The notes under the pieces are model-generated. The model had not been told where the DNA came from and searched no databases. It was given only the letters and a program-made list of their open reading frames with translations. Shown piece by piece: positions 23,771 through 32,890 of a DNA stretch of 63,521 nt (position 1 is its first letter; each line of letters opens with the position of its first letter). The stretch comes from Lachnospiraceae bacterium (GTDB lineage: Bacteria > Bacillota > Clostridia > Lachnospirales > Lachnospiraceae): assembly GCA_028692395.1 (NCBI GenBank), contig JAQUXP010000021.1, positions 1 to 63,521 of the forward strand, in the 5' to 3' direction. Position numbers and translations under genes: made by a program.

Positions 23771-25507
23771 GTGGAAAAACGGAACCATATTTATCACAAA
23801 AAGAAGATACTGCTGGTGTTTTTCATATGTGGCCTCCTCTTAATCGGCCTGGCAGGGAGACTGTGTTATCTGATGCTTTACCGATCTGATTATTATGCGG
23901 CAAAGGCGCAGGAGCTACATGAGCGGGAGCGCAGTATCAAGGCGTCCCGGGGAAAGATTCTTGACCGTAACGGGCAGGTGCTGGCAGATAATCAGACAGT
24001 TTGTACCATATCTGTGATTCACAGCCAGATTACGGACCCGGAAACGGTGATCCAGGCGCTGGTAAGGGAACTGGGGATTAGTGAGGAAACAGCGAGAAAA
24101 CGTGTGGAAAAACGTTCTTCTATGGAACGTGTTAAGACAAATGTGGACAAGGAAACCGGGGACCGCATCCGAAATCTTGGTCTGGCTGGGGTGAAGGTGG
24201 ATGAGGACTTTAAACGCTTTTATCCCTATGACACCCTGGCATCCCGGGTGCTGGGATTTACAGGGGCAGATAATCAGGGAATCATCGGTCTGGAAGTGGA
24301 ATATGAGGAGGTGCTGAGAGGAATCGACGGCAAAATTCTCACCACGACGGATGCCCGGGGGATTGAGCTGGATGAGATCGGAGAGAGCCGTGTGGAACCT
24401 GCGGCGGGATATAATCTGAAGATCAGTCTGGATCGAAATATTCAGCTTTTCTGCCAGCAGGCAGCAAAAAAGGTGCTGGAAGAGAAGTCCGCTGAGGCTG
24501 TTTCTATCCTGCTGATGGATCCCTCCAACGGGGAAATCTATGCCTGTGTCAATGTGCCGGAATTTCATCTGAACGATCCATTTACACTGATTACAGATAC
24601 GGATACGACAGGGATGAAGGCGGAGGAGATACAGGATCTGCGCAACCGGATGTGGCGCAATGCCTGTATTAATGACACCTATGAACCAGGATCAACGTTT
24701 AAGATTTTCACTATGTCTGCGGGACTTGAGGCGGGTGTGGTAAAGACCACCGATCAGTTCCAGTGTGGTGGCTTCCGGGTGGTGGAGGATCGAAGAATCC
24801 ACTGTCACAAGCGGACGGGGCATGGGACGGAAACCTTCGTACAGGGGGCGCAGAATTCCTGTAATCCGGTATTTATCGATGTGGGGCTGCGGCTTGGCGT
24901 GGATCGATTCTATCAATATTTTCGTGAGTTTGGGCTGACGGAAAAGACAGGAATTGATCTGCCCGGAGAGGCAGGAACCATCTTACATAAGAAGGAGAAT
25001 GTGGGACCGGTGGAGCTGGCAACCATGTCATTTGGGCAGAGCTTTCAGATTACCCCCATCCGGCTTGCGGCTACGGTCAGTGCTCTTGTCAATGGAGGAA
25101 CCCAGGTGGTACCACACTTTGGAATTGAGGTAAGAGATGACGAGGATCATCTGATCGAGACACTGCACTATACAGAGAAGAAAGGAATTGTATCCCCTGA
25201 GGTATCGGACACGGTATGTGAGATTCTGGAAAGTGTGGTGTCAGAGGGTTCCGGAAGAAATGCGGCCATAGAGGGTTATCAGATTGGTGGAAAAACAGCG
25301 ACCTCACAGACGCTTCCCCGCAGTGCAAACCGCTATATCTCTTCCTTTCTGGGCTTTGCACCCACGGATCAGCCCAGGCTTTTGGGACTGTGTGTGATCT
25401 ACAATCCCCAGGGGATCTATTACGGCGGCACCATCGCAGCTCCTGTTATGAGAAGTATCTTTGAAAATGTGTTTCCGTATCTGGGGATTGAAAAAGAGGG
25501 GGAATAA
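23771..25507 (+). CDS. Second class B penicillin-binding protein (SpoVD/FtsI-like)
   Basis: The 578-residue protein has an N-terminal membrane span (about 12-32), a dimerisation domain (SRGKILDRNG) and a transpeptidase domain with S308-TF-K311 and SCN (363-365). The third motif, usually KTG, reads KTA (508-510, GGKTATSQT), an unusual change next to the active site. It lacks PASTA domains. In spore formers the second dcw PBP is often SpoVD, needed for spore cortex, but length and motifs cannot decide between division and sporulation. The only start is GTG 23771, fused to the T-run of the hairpin before it. Confidence 0.88.
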   Translation: MEKRNHIYHKKKILLVFFICGLLLIGLAGRLCYLMLYRSDYYAAKAQELHERERSIKASRGKILDRNGQVLADNQTVCTISVIHSQITDPETVIQALVRELGISEETARKRVEKRSSMERVKTNVDKETGDRIRNLGLAGVKVDEDFKRFYPYDTLASRVLGFTGADNQGIIGLEVEYEEVLRGIDGKILTTTDARGIELDEIGESRVEPAAGYNLKISLDRNIQLFCQQAAKKVLEEKSAEAVSILLMDPSNGEIYACVNVPEFHLNDPFTLITDTDTTGMKAEEIQDLRNRMWRNACINDTYEPGSTFKIFTMSAGLEAGVVKTTDQFQCGGFRVVEDRRIHCHKRTGHGTETFVQGAQNSCNPVFIDVGLRLGVDRFYQYFREFGLTEKTGIDLPGEAGTILHKKENVGPVELATMSFGQSFQITPIRLAATVSALVNGGTQVVPHFGIEVRDDEDHLIETLHYTEKKGIVSPEVSDTVCEILESVVSEGSGRNAAIEGYQIGGKTATSQTLPRSANRYISSFLGFAPTDQPRLLGLCVIYNPQGIYYGGTIAAPVMRSIFENVFPYLGIEKEGE

Positions 25508-25509
25508 GC

Positions 25510-26499
25510 TTGCATACTGTCGGCAAAAGCTATATAATTCCAATGTATAAAATAGTAGTAATTCCGGTCCTTCTGGCATTTGTCATCAGTATTCTGGCAG
25601 GACCGGTGCTGATTGCTCTGCTGCGCCGACTGAAAGCTCTCCAGGTAGAGCGCACGGATGGTGTGGCAGCGCACCTGGTGAAAAATGGCACGCCCACCAT
25701 GGGAGGTCTGATCTTTCTGATCTCCGCAGTTGTCACGGCACTTTGCTTTGTGAAGGACTATGCGGGAATGATTCCTGTGGTGTTTTTAATGCTGGGTTTT
25801 GGTATGATTGGCTGTCTGGATGATCTGCTGAAGATTGTAGGAAAAAAGCCCGATGGCTTGAAGCCGGCACAGAAGTTCTTCTGCCAGGCGGTGGTGACTG
25901 CAGTCTATGCCGCTTATCTGATGCACTATTCCAGTGAGCTTCTGGTGATGCACATTCCCTTTTGGGGGGATCACATGCTGGAGCTTGGCTGGCTGGCTGT
26001 TCCGCTTCTGTTTTTTGTGGTACTTGGCACGGTAAATGGAGTGAATTTCACAGACGGAGTGGATGGACTGGCAGCCAGCGTAACCATTATGATTGCAGTT
26101 TTTTACCTGGTGGTGTCCATCGGGGAGCAAAGCGGGCTGGAGCCTATGATCTGTGCGGTAATTGGAAGCCTTCTGGGCTTTCTGGTATTTAATGTATTCC
26201 CGGCGAAGATCTTCATGGGAGATACGGGCTCTCTGGCTCTTGGAGGGTTCGTGGCAGGGACTGCCTATCAGCTGCAGCTGCAGCTGTTTTTGCCGCTGAT
26301 TGGCGCAGTGTATGTTGTGGAAATCCTGTCGGTTGTGCTGCAGGTGACTTATTTTCGAAAGGCGAATGGGAAGAGGCTGTTTCGGATGACACCGCTTCAT
26401 CATCATTTTGAACTGGGAGGATGGTCGGAGACTAGGATTGTTACCGTGTTTACAGTGGCAACAGCAGTGTGCTGCATGATTGGGCTGCTGGGGGTATGA
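25510..26499 (+). CDS. mraY: Phospho-N-acetylmuramoyl-pentapeptide transferase MraY
   Basis: The 329-residue protein has ten predicted membrane spans and the family motifs GCLDDLLK, NFTDGVDGLAA, GDTGSLALGG and HHHFELGG. It makes lipid I from UDP-MurNAc-pentapeptide and undecaprenyl phosphate. The favoured start is TTG 25510, with AGGGGG about 8 bases upstream. ATG 25543 lacks a ribosome binding site, although it fits the usual MraY N-terminus. Confidence 0.96.
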   Translation: MHTVGKSYIIPMYKIVVIPVLLAFVISILAGPVLIALLRRLKALQVERTDGVAAHLVKNGTPTMGGLIFLISAVVTALCFVKDYAGMIPVVFLMLGFGMIGCLDDLLKIVGKKPDGLKPAQKFFCQAVVTAVYAAYLMHYSSELLVMHIPFWGDHMLELGWLAVPLLFFVVLGTVNGVNFTDGVDGLAASVTIMIAVFYLVVSIGEQSGLEPMICAVIGSLLGFLVFNVFPAKIFMGDTGSLALGGFVAGTAYQLQLQLFLPLIGAVYVVEILSVVLQVTYFRKANGKRLFRMTPLHHHFELGGWSETRIVTVFTVATAVCCMIGLLGV

Positions 26500-26549
26500 A
26501 GCTGATTAAGGTATATTGAGATAGAAAAAGACGAAGGAGATACAGGAAG

Positions 26550-27911
26550 ATGAATTTGCAGAGTAAGAAGGTTTGTGTGTTTGGATCTGGTAAGAGTGGA
26601 ATTGGTGCGGCGGAGCTGCTGGTGAAGGTGGGAAGCTGCCCGGTGATCTATGACGGGAATGACAAGCTGGATCCGGTGGAGGTTTTAGGAAAGATGAAGA
26701 ATCCGGGAGCTACAAAGGTGATTCTCGGAGAGTTTCCAGAGGAGGAGCTGGAGGGACTTGATCTGGTGGTTATGAGTCCTGGCGTGCCGATGGATCTTCC
26801 CATAGTGGAGCGGATGAAGGAGAAAAAGATTCCGATCTGGGGAGAGATTGAACTGGCTTATCAGATGGGAAAGGGTATGGTACTGGCTATCACCGGAACA
26901 AATGGAAAAACCACCACCACCTCTCTTCTGGGAAAAATCATGCAGGATTATCATGCCAATACGGATATTGTAGGTAATATCGGTAATCCGTACACGGATG
27001 CTGCTCTTGCCCAGACGGAGGATACCATCACGGTAGCTGAGGTCAGCAGCTTTCAGCTGGAGACGATTGACACCTTCCACCCGAAGGCAAGCGCAATTAC
27101 CAATATTACTGAGGATCATCTGAATCGTCATCATACCATGGAGGAATATATCCGGGTGAAAGAACTGATTACGAAGAATCAGACAAAAGAGGATGTGTGC
27201 GTGCTCAACTATGAGGATGAGGTGCTGCGGGCGTTTGCAGAGCAGGTGACAGCGAAGGTCATTTTCTTTTCCTCCAGGCGTGTGCTTGATCAGGGCATTT
27301 CTTTTGACGGAACAGGCATTATTCTGAAAGATGAGCAGGAAACAATAGAAGTAGTAAAAACAGCCGAGCTTAAGCTGCTGGGACTTCATAACTTTGAGAA
27401 TGTTATGGTGGCAGTTGCCATGGCCAGCAGTGTCGGCGTACCTATGGACAGTATCAGAAGGTCCATCAAAGCGTTTGCCGGTGTTGAACACCGCATCGAG
27501 TATGTGGAAGAAAAGGACGGAGTAGCCTATTATAATGATTCCAAGGGAACGAATCCGGATGCTGCGATTAAGGGCATTCAGGCGATGAATCGTCCCACAC
27601 TTCTGATCGGCGGCGGTTATGATAAGGAATCCACGTATGAAGAATGGATTGAGTCCTTTGATGGCAAAGTGCGTTTCCTGGTTCTGACCGGACAGACCCG
27701 TGAAAAAATCGCCGAGACTGCTATTGCCTGTGGTTTTCCAAAAGACCATATCATCTTCTGTGAGGACCTGAAGGAGGCTGTAAGCACCTGTGCCAGCCGA
27801 GCATGCTCAGGCGATGCGGTACTGCTGTCTCCTGCCTGTGCCAGCTGGGGTCAGTTCGACAACTATGAGCAGCGGGGTGACAGATTCAAAGAATATGTAA
27901 GAGCTTTATAA
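26550..27911 (+). CDS. murD: UDP-N-acetylmuramoyl-L-alanine--D-glutamate ligase MurD
   Basis: The 453-residue Mur ligase has an N-terminal UDP-binding domain (VFGSGKSGIGAAELL), the ATP loop ITGTNGKTTTTSLL (about 115-128), the carbamylated-lysine/metal region and the C-terminal domain with YNDSKGTNPDA. It adds D-Glu to UDP-MurNAc-Ala. AAGGAG lies 10-13 bases before the ATG. It ends the first part of the dcw transcript; a strong terminator follows and the next gene is on the other strand. Confidence 0.97.
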   Translation: MNLQSKKVCVFGSGKSGIGAAELLVKVGSCPVIYDGNDKLDPVEVLGKMKNPGATKVILGEFPEEELEGLDLVVMSPGVPMDLPIVERMKEKKIPIWGEIELAYQMGKGMVLAITGTNGKTTTTSLLGKIMQDYHANTDIVGNIGNPYTDAALAQTEDTITVAEVSSFQLETIDTFHPKASAITNITEDHLNRHHTMEEYIRVKELITKNQTKEDVCVLNYEDEVLRAFAEQVTAKVIFFSSRRVLDQGISFDGTGIILKDEQETIEVVKTAELKLLGLHNFENVMVAVAMASSVGVPMDSIRRSIKAFAGVEHRIEYVEEKDGVAYYNDSKGTNPDAAIKGIQAMNRPTLLIGGGYDKESTYEEWIESFDGKVRFLVLTGQTREKIAETAIACGFPKDHIIFCEDLKEAVSTCASRACSGDAVLLSPACASWGQFDNYEQRGDRFKEYVRAL

Positions 27912-27938
27912 AAGATACAATGGAGTACCCTGTACCAG

Positions 27939-27987
27939 GCCCTGCAGAAAGCACCGGAATCGGCGCTTTCTGCAGGGCTGTCTTTTT
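27939..27987 (+). terminator. Terminator after murD
   Basis: GCCCTGCAGAAAGC (27939-27952) pairs perfectly with GCTTTCTGCAGGGC (27965-27978), followed by TGTC and five Ts. It sits between convergent murD and ftsW. The T-run is on the murD side only. Confidence 0.93.
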
Positions 27988-27993
27988 CTATCT

Positions 27994-29100
27994 TCACCTT
28001 CTGCTTACCGAAAGCGCAATTCCCATCTCCGACAGCAAAAAAACCACTGAGGTCCCCCCATAACTGATAAAAGGCAGTGTAATTCCCGTATTGGGGATCG
28101 TGTTGGTAACCACTGCGATATTCAACAGTACCTGGATTGCCAGATGACTTAAGATGCCGGCAAGGATCAGGGCCCCGGACAAGTCCGGCGCATGGACTGC
28201 GATCACCATCAGCCGCCATAAAAGCAGCAGAAATATAAGAATCAGAAGGATCGCACCTACCAGACCGGTTTCCTCACAGATAATGGAGAAAATCATATCA
28301 TTTTGAGCTTCGGGCACAAATCCCAGCTTCTGCAGGGAATTCCCAAAGCCTTTTCCGAAGAGTCCGCCGCTTCCGATGGCATACAGTCCCTGAATCGTCT
28401 GAAAGCCCTTTTCGTATTTTTCCGGATCACGCCAGATGGCAAGGCGCTCCAGACGATAGCTTTCCAGACTCAGAAATATGCCCACAAAAGCCAGACCGCT
28501 GCAGCCGATTCCGATGAAAGGCAGGTAGCGGGGATTAGAGACAAAGATGGTGATCACTCCGATTCCAAGCAGAATAATGGCGGTGCTCAGATTGTTGGAG
28601 CCCACCAAAGCGATGACAGGAAGAATCGACAGCAGGACGAAAAGCATGAACCAGGTGCTTCCTGTCTTGGTTCGGGTGCGCTCCATCAGCCAGGTGAGAA
28701 AGAGAATGACTGCAATCTTGGCGAATTCGGAGGGCTGAAAAGAGAAGGGCCCGATGGAAAGCCAGCGTCTGGAGCCGTTGTAGGCATCGCCTACAAAGAG
28801 AACTGCCAGAGAGAGAATCAGAGAGAACAGGTAGAACCATGGTGCCAGTGCGAGAAAACGGTGGTAGTCTATATGGGAAGTGACGTAGAGGGCAAAAAGC
28901 CCAAGCACGGTTGCGAAGGCCTGTTTTTTAAAGTAATAAGCACTGTCATGGAATTTGACCCTTCCGTTGTAGGCACTGGTGCTGTAGAGCAGCAGAAGTC
29001 CATAGATCACCAGCAGGAGAACCAAAGTGAGAAGCAGATAATCTGCAGGCTTTTGGGAACCGGAAGAGGCAGGGGTACGGGAGATTCCGGAAGATTTCAT
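27994..29100 (-). CDS. ftsW: Lipid II polymerase FtsW/SpoVE (SEDS family), inverted in the cluster
   Basis: The 368-residue protein has about ten membrane spans and SEDS signatures: AYNGSRRWLSIGPFSFQPSE, the region around GSGGLFGKGFGNS and PNTGITLPFISYGGTS near the C-terminus. SEDS proteins polymerise glycan strands with a class B PBP partner. The gene is antisense to all its dcw neighbours, convergent with murD and divergent from murA. It therefore needs its own promoter in the ~90 bases before murA. Whether it is division FtsW or sporulation SpoVE cannot be decided. Confidence 0.94.
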   Translation of the reverse strand: MKSSGISRTPASSGSQKPADYLLLTLVLLLVIYGLLLLYSTSAYNGRVKFHDSAYYFKKQAFATVLGLFALYVTSHIDYHRFLALAPWFYLFSLILSLAVLFVGDAYNGSRRWLSIGPFSFQPSEFAKIAVILFLTWLMERTRTKTGSTWFMLFVLLSILPVIALVGSNNLSTAIILLGIGVITIFVSNPRYLPFIGIGCSGLAFVGIFLSLESYRLERLAIWRDPEKYEKGFQTIQGLYAIGSGGLFGKGFGNSLQKLGFVPEAQNDMIFSIICEETGLVGAILLILIFLLLLWRLMVIAVHAPDLSGALILAGILSHLAIQVLLNIAVVTNTIPNTGITLPFISYGGTSVVFLLSEMGIALSVSRR

Positions 29101-29194
29101 TTACAGAGAGTCCTTCCAGCTGCTTTGTATTATGTTATGACCAAAACAGAGATCCATGCATAGAATAAGGAGAGAAACACAACAGGAGTCTGCC

Positions 29195-30454
29195 TTGGAA
29201 CAATGGGTATATGAAATTGACGGTAATATTCCGCTGACTGGTGAGGCGAAGGTGCAGGGTTCGAAAAATGCAGTGCTGCCGATGCTGGCGGCTTCGATTT
29301 TACAGACGGGCTGTGTCTGCTTTCGGAATTGTCCGGATATCGAGGATGTGCGCTGCATGCTGCAGATCTTACAGTACATAGGTGCCAGGGTACGAAAAGA
29401 GGGGGAAGAACTCTATATCAGCTGTGAGCAGATAGAAAAGCATGAGATACCTGCCAAGCTGGCAGGACGGATGCGTTCATCGGTATTGCTGGTGGGAGCA
29501 CTGCTTGGACGGATGGGGGAGGCAGCCATGCGCTATCCGGGAGGCTGTGTGATTGGACAGCGGCCCATCGATCTGCATATGGAGGCTTTTCGGGCGCTGG
29601 GAAGTAGTATCTGGGATCAGGAGGGCTTGATCATAGCAAAGGGATGCGGGCTGCAGGGAGCTGCGTATACCTTTCCCAGGGTGAGTGTGGGAGCCACGGA
29701 AAATGCAATCCTGGCGGCGGTTTGTGCCAGGGGAGAGACCTGTCTGCATAATTGTGCCAGGGAGCCGGAGATCGGTCATCTCTGCGATTTTCTGCGAAAA
29801 ATGGGTGCGGATATCAAGGAAAATGGCGCTAAGATCTGTATTTGCGGAAAGAAAAAGCTTCATCCCTGCACCTTTACTGTTCCTGCCGATCGTATTGCAG
29901 CCGGAACCTGGCTGATTGCAGGGGCTGCTACCAGGGGGGAGATCGCTCTTAGCGGTGCTCCGGTATCGGAAATGCAGGCACTTCTGGAGCTCTATGGGAA
30001 AATGGGTGGACAATATGAAGTAAAAAGTGGTACACTGTTACTGCATAGCCGGAAGCTTTCTAATCCGGCTGCTCTTGTACAGACGTCGGGCTATCCCGGA
30101 TTCCCAACAGATCTGCAGTCGCCGTTTTTGGCACTGTGCGCAACGATCAACGGAAAAAGCTGTATCAGAGAAACTATTTTTGAGGACCGCTTTCGGGCAG
30201 CAGCACAGCTGCGGCGGATGGGGGCGGATATCAGAATCCATGGAAGAGATGCCACTGTTTATGGAGGAATCCTGACGGGGGCCGAAGTACTGGCAGAGGA
30301 TCTGCGGGGAGGAGCAGCCCTGGTGATCGCAGGACTGGCGGCACACGGACACACAAAGGTGAGCGGAATCGGACATCTGGAACGGGGCTATATGGAACTG
30401 TGTGGTACAATTGAACAGCTTGGAGGACGTTGTATCAGACAAAAAGCAAATTAA
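29195..30454 (+). CDS. murA: UDP-N-acetylglucosamine 1-carboxyvinyltransferase MurA
   Basis: From TTG 29195 the protein has 419 residues, with KVQGSKNAVLPMLAA, the catalytic cysteine in PGGCVIGQRPIDLH (Cys about 118) and PGFPTDLQSP. The Cys form is fosfomycin-sensitive. The frame is open from ATG 29156, but the perfect AACAGGAG 6 bases before TTG 29195 and the family start (MEQWVYEI) favour the latter. It catalyses the first committed step of peptidoglycan precursor synthesis. A 25-base palindrome begins 2 bases after the stop. Confidence 0.95.
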   Translation: MEQWVYEIDGNIPLTGEAKVQGSKNAVLPMLAASILQTGCVCFRNCPDIEDVRCMLQILQYIGARVRKEGEELYISCEQIEKHEIPAKLAGRMRSSVLLVGALLGRMGEAAMRYPGGCVIGQRPIDLHMEAFRALGSSIWDQEGLIIAKGCGLQGAAYTFPRVSVGATENAILAAVCARGETCLHNCAREPEIGHLCDFLRKMGADIKENGAKICICGKKKLHPCTFTVPADRIAAGTWLIAGAATRGEIALSGAPVSEMQALLELYGKMGGQYEVKSGTLLLHSRKLSNPAALVQTSGYPGFPTDLQSPFLALCATINGKSCIRETIFEDRFRAAAQLRRMGADIRIHGRDATVYGGILTGAEVLAEDLRGGAALVIAGLAAHGHTKVSGIGHLERGYMELCGTIEQLGGRCIRQKAN

Positions 30455-30456
30455 GG

Positions 30457-30481
30457 TTACTGGTCACAGAGTGAACAGTAA
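30457..30481 (+). repeat. REP-like palindrome 1 (murA-ftsQ gap)
   Basis: TTACTGGTCAC (30457-30467), loop AGA, GTGAACAGTAA (30471-30481): 10 of 11 arm positions pair. It belongs to a six-copy family in this window and shares its loop and outer bases with copy 5 (48225). Confidence 0.8.
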
Positions 30482-30503
30482 TAAATTGAGAACTGGAGAT
30501 TAT

Positions 30504-31454
30504 ATGCGTTATCGCTTTATGAATAAATTACCTAAAAAAGTGAAAAGGATGGTATATGGAGGCATAGGGGCAGTGCTGCTTATGGCACTGCTGATTTTTC
30601 TGCTTTTGTTTTTTCCATCTAATATAGAAGTGACGGGAAACAGCAGGTATTCCCAGGCAGAGATTGAAAAGATGGTTATGAAGGGTCCCTTTTCCTGGAA
30701 TACCCTTTTGATGTCATGGACAGGAAAACACACCGATCTTACGCATGTGCCTTTTATGGATTCTGTGGATGTGGAATATCTGAACAGGAACTCGCTGCGG
30801 CTCCATGTCAGTGAAAAGTATCCGGTTGGATATGTAGAGTACGAAGGAAATGCATATTATTTTGACAAGGATGGTATGGTACTGGAAAGCGTAACTACGG
30901 ATCAGCTTGCCACACAGGCAATACAGGATAAGATCACTGCATTAGAAGAGCAGGAAGCGGCCGCTGACGGTGCTTCCGCTGACAGTACTTCTGCTGACAG
31001 TACCTCCGTTTCCGACAGTTCAGCCCCGGGAAGTACGTCAGACAGTTCAGCCGCCGGGAGCACTTCCACTGACAGCGGTGCATCCCAGAATGCTGGTGGG
31101 CAGTTTCAGCCCCGGCTTACGGATGTGTCTCTTGTTCAGGGAATAACCTTTGAGGCTCCGGCGGTGGATCAGAAGCTGGCGGTCCCGGACGAGAGGGTGT
31201 TTGAACATCTGTATGGACTGGTCCGCATGATTAACAAATATAATATCAAGCCGGACAGTATTGAACTGGATGAAAGCCTTCAGATGACCCTGCATTATGG
31301 AAATGCCAGGATTGCTCTGGGTGCAGATGAGAATCTGGAAGAGAAGATGACCCGGGCAGCAGCGATTCTTCCGAAGCTTACCGGGATGGCAGGAGTTTTG
31401 CATCTGGAAGAATTCACCCAGGATACACAGAATATTATCTTCGACAAAGACTGA
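30504..31454 (+). CDS. ftsQ: Cell division protein FtsQ/DivIB
   Basis: The 316-residue protein has a basic cytoplasmic tail, one membrane span (about 17-37), the POTRA domain (IEVTGNSRYSQAEIEKMV) and a beta domain ending EFTQDTQNIIFDKD. Between POTRA/beta segments is a ~45-residue insert made mostly of Ser, Asp, Ala, Thr and Gly (about 150-195), encoded by imperfect DNA repeats. It organises FtsL/DivIC at the septum. GGAG before ATG 30504 selects this start; an open frame reaching back into murA from 30402 is not needed. Confidence 0.92.
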   Translation: MRYRFMNKLPKKVKRMVYGGIGAVLLMALLIFLLLFFPSNIEVTGNSRYSQAEIEKMVMKGPFSWNTLLMSWTGKHTDLTHVPFMDSVDVEYLNRNSLRLHVSEKYPVGYVEYEGNAYYFDKDGMVLESVTTDQLATQAIQDKITALEEQEAAADGASADSTSADSTSVSDSSAPGSTSDSSAAGSTSTDSGASQNAGGQFQPRLTDVSLVQGITFEAPAVDQKLAVPDERVFEHLYGLVRMINKYNIKPDSIELDESLQMTLHYGNARIALGADENLEEKMTRAAAILPKLTGMAGVLHLEEFTQDTQNIIFDKD

Positions 31455-31500
31455 TTTTAAGCCGGATTTGTATTGTTACGAAATTTTAAGAAAAAAATGG

Positions 31501-31529
31501 TTGATTAATTCCCAAAGAAAAGATATTAT
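31501..31529 (+). promoter_or_regulatory. Sigma-A promoter of ftsZ
   Basis: TTGATT (31501-31506), a 17-base spacer and TATTAT (31524-31529) match 4 and 5 of 6 positions. They sit in an AT-rich stretch with ATATATCTATATAT just downstream. ftsZ therefore has its own promoter apart from the dcw read-through. Confidence 0.75.
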
Positions 31530-31612
31530 ATATCTATATATGTAATCATCAGAAATAGACTACCCGAAATGGGGGAATATAAATAGGCGTAAGCCATGAA
31601 GGAGGAAATACC

Positions 31613-32788
31613 TTGTTAGAGATTATGACAAATGAAGCAGAGTCCGCAGCAAAGATTATCGTCATTGGAGTCGGCGGTGCAGGTAATAATGCTGTGAATC
31701 GTATGGTTGAGGAAAGCATTGGCGGTGTTGAATTCGTAGGAGTGAATACGGATAAACAGGCGCTGGCACTTAGCAAAGCACCAACCGTTCTTCAGATAGG
31801 GGAGAAACTGACGAAAGGTCTTGGAGCAGGTGCAAAACCGGAGGTTGGCGAGAAAGCAGCGGAGGAGAGTGTAGAAGAGCTCAAACAGCTGATGGAAGGT
31901 GCTGATATGGTATTCGTTACCTGTGGTATGGGCGGCGGAACCGGAACAGGAGCTGCACCTATCGTTGCCGGTCTTGCAAAAGAGATGGGTATTCTGACCG
32001 TAGGTGTTGTTACAAAGCCTTTCCGCTTTGAAGCAAGAACTCGTATGAGCAATGCTCTTATGGGTATTGAAAAACTGAAACAGAACGTGGATACACTGAT
32101 TGTAATCCCCAATGATAAATTACTGGAGATCGTGGATCGCCGCACAACAATGCCGGAGGCACTGAAAAAAGCGGATGAAGTACTGCAGCAGGCAGTACAG
32201 GGAATCACAGATCTGATTAACCTGCCGGCTCTGATCAATCTCGACTTTGCAGACGTTCAGACTGTTATGACAGACAAAGGTATCGCTCATATCGGTATCG
32301 GTGAGGCGAAAGGCGATGATAAGGCTCTGGAAGCTGTACAGCAGGCAGTTGCCAGCCCGCTTCTCGAGACTACTATTTCCGGTGCTACTCATGTTATCAT
32401 CAACATTTCCGGAGATATCTCTCTTATGGATGCAAATGATGCAGCAAGCTATGTTCAGAATCTTGCAGGTGAGGACGCTAATATTATCTTTGGTGCAATG
32501 TATGATGACACCATCACAGATACCTGTAAGATTACAGTAATCGCTACCGGACTGGATGATGCGACAGCAAGAGAAGCCAGTGTGTCTGCAACAAAGAAAG
32601 CAACAGAAGACAAGAAAAAGAATGCATTTGCCAATGCGGGCTTTTCTATGCCGACATTTACCATGCCGACACAGACAGCAGCACCGGCTCATACACCGAC
32701 ACCGTCTGTTACACCGGCGGCTCCGGTCAGCAGTACTGTTCCAAAAAGGGATATCCAGATTCCGGATTTCCTTAAAAATCGTAAATAA
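31613..32788 (+). CDS. ftsZ: Cell division GTPase FtsZ
   Basis: The 391-residue tubulin homologue has [14 protein letters not shown], the tubulin signature [12 protein letters not shown] (about 103-114) and [11 protein letters not shown] (T7 loop). A Pro/Thr-rich linker of about 40 residues leads to the conserved C-terminal tail [12 protein letters not shown], which binds FtsA/SepF/ZapA-type partners. It starts at TTG 31613: AAGGAGGA is ideally placed 7 bases upstream, whereas the first ATG (31625) is too far. It forms the Z ring. Confidence 0.98.
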   Translation: MLEIMTNEAESAAKIIVIGVGGAGNNAVNRMVEESIGGVEFVGVNTDKQALALSKAPTVLQIGEKLTKGLGAGAKPEVGEKAAEESVEELKQLMEGADMVFVTCGMGGGTGTGAAPIVAGLAKEMGILTVGVVTKPFRFEARTRMSNALMGIEKLKQNVDTLIVIPNDKLLEIVDRRTTMPEALKKADEVLQQAVQGITDLINLPALINLDFADVQTVMTDKGIAHIGIGEAKGDDKALEAVQQAVASPLLETTISGATHVIINISGDISLMDANDAASYVQNLAGEDANIIFGAMYDDTITDTCKITVIATGLDDATAREASVSATKKATEDKKKNAFANAGFSMPTFTMPTQTAAPAHTPTPSVTPAAPVSSTVPKRDIQIPDFLKNRK

Positions 32789-32812
32789 TCATCAGCAGAT
32801 GAGAAGTGATGG

Positions 32813-32847
32813 ACAGGCAGTGGCAGAGATGCCGTCTGCCTGTTTTT
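32813..32847 (+). terminator. Terminator after ftsZ
   Basis: ACAGGCAG (32813-32820) pairs with CTGCCTGT (32836-32843) around an inner GGCA/TGCC stem, followed by five Ts. It ends the division transcript. Confidence 0.92.
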
Positions 32848-32890
32848 GCTGTGGATGATGAGAGTAACAGGAGTCAGGTGGAAAAAACAC

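Noticed and set aside
26685-27749. Long reverse-strand open frame (354 codons) inside murD
   Set aside because: It is a shadow of murD: the forward frame has all Mur ligase motifs, and the reverse frame has no recognisable domain, is Cys/His-rich and low quality, and has no good ribosome binding site.
28303-29163. 286-codon forward frame opposite ftsW
   Set aside because: It is antisense to a clear SEDS protein and of highly polar, repetitive composition; no motif supports it.
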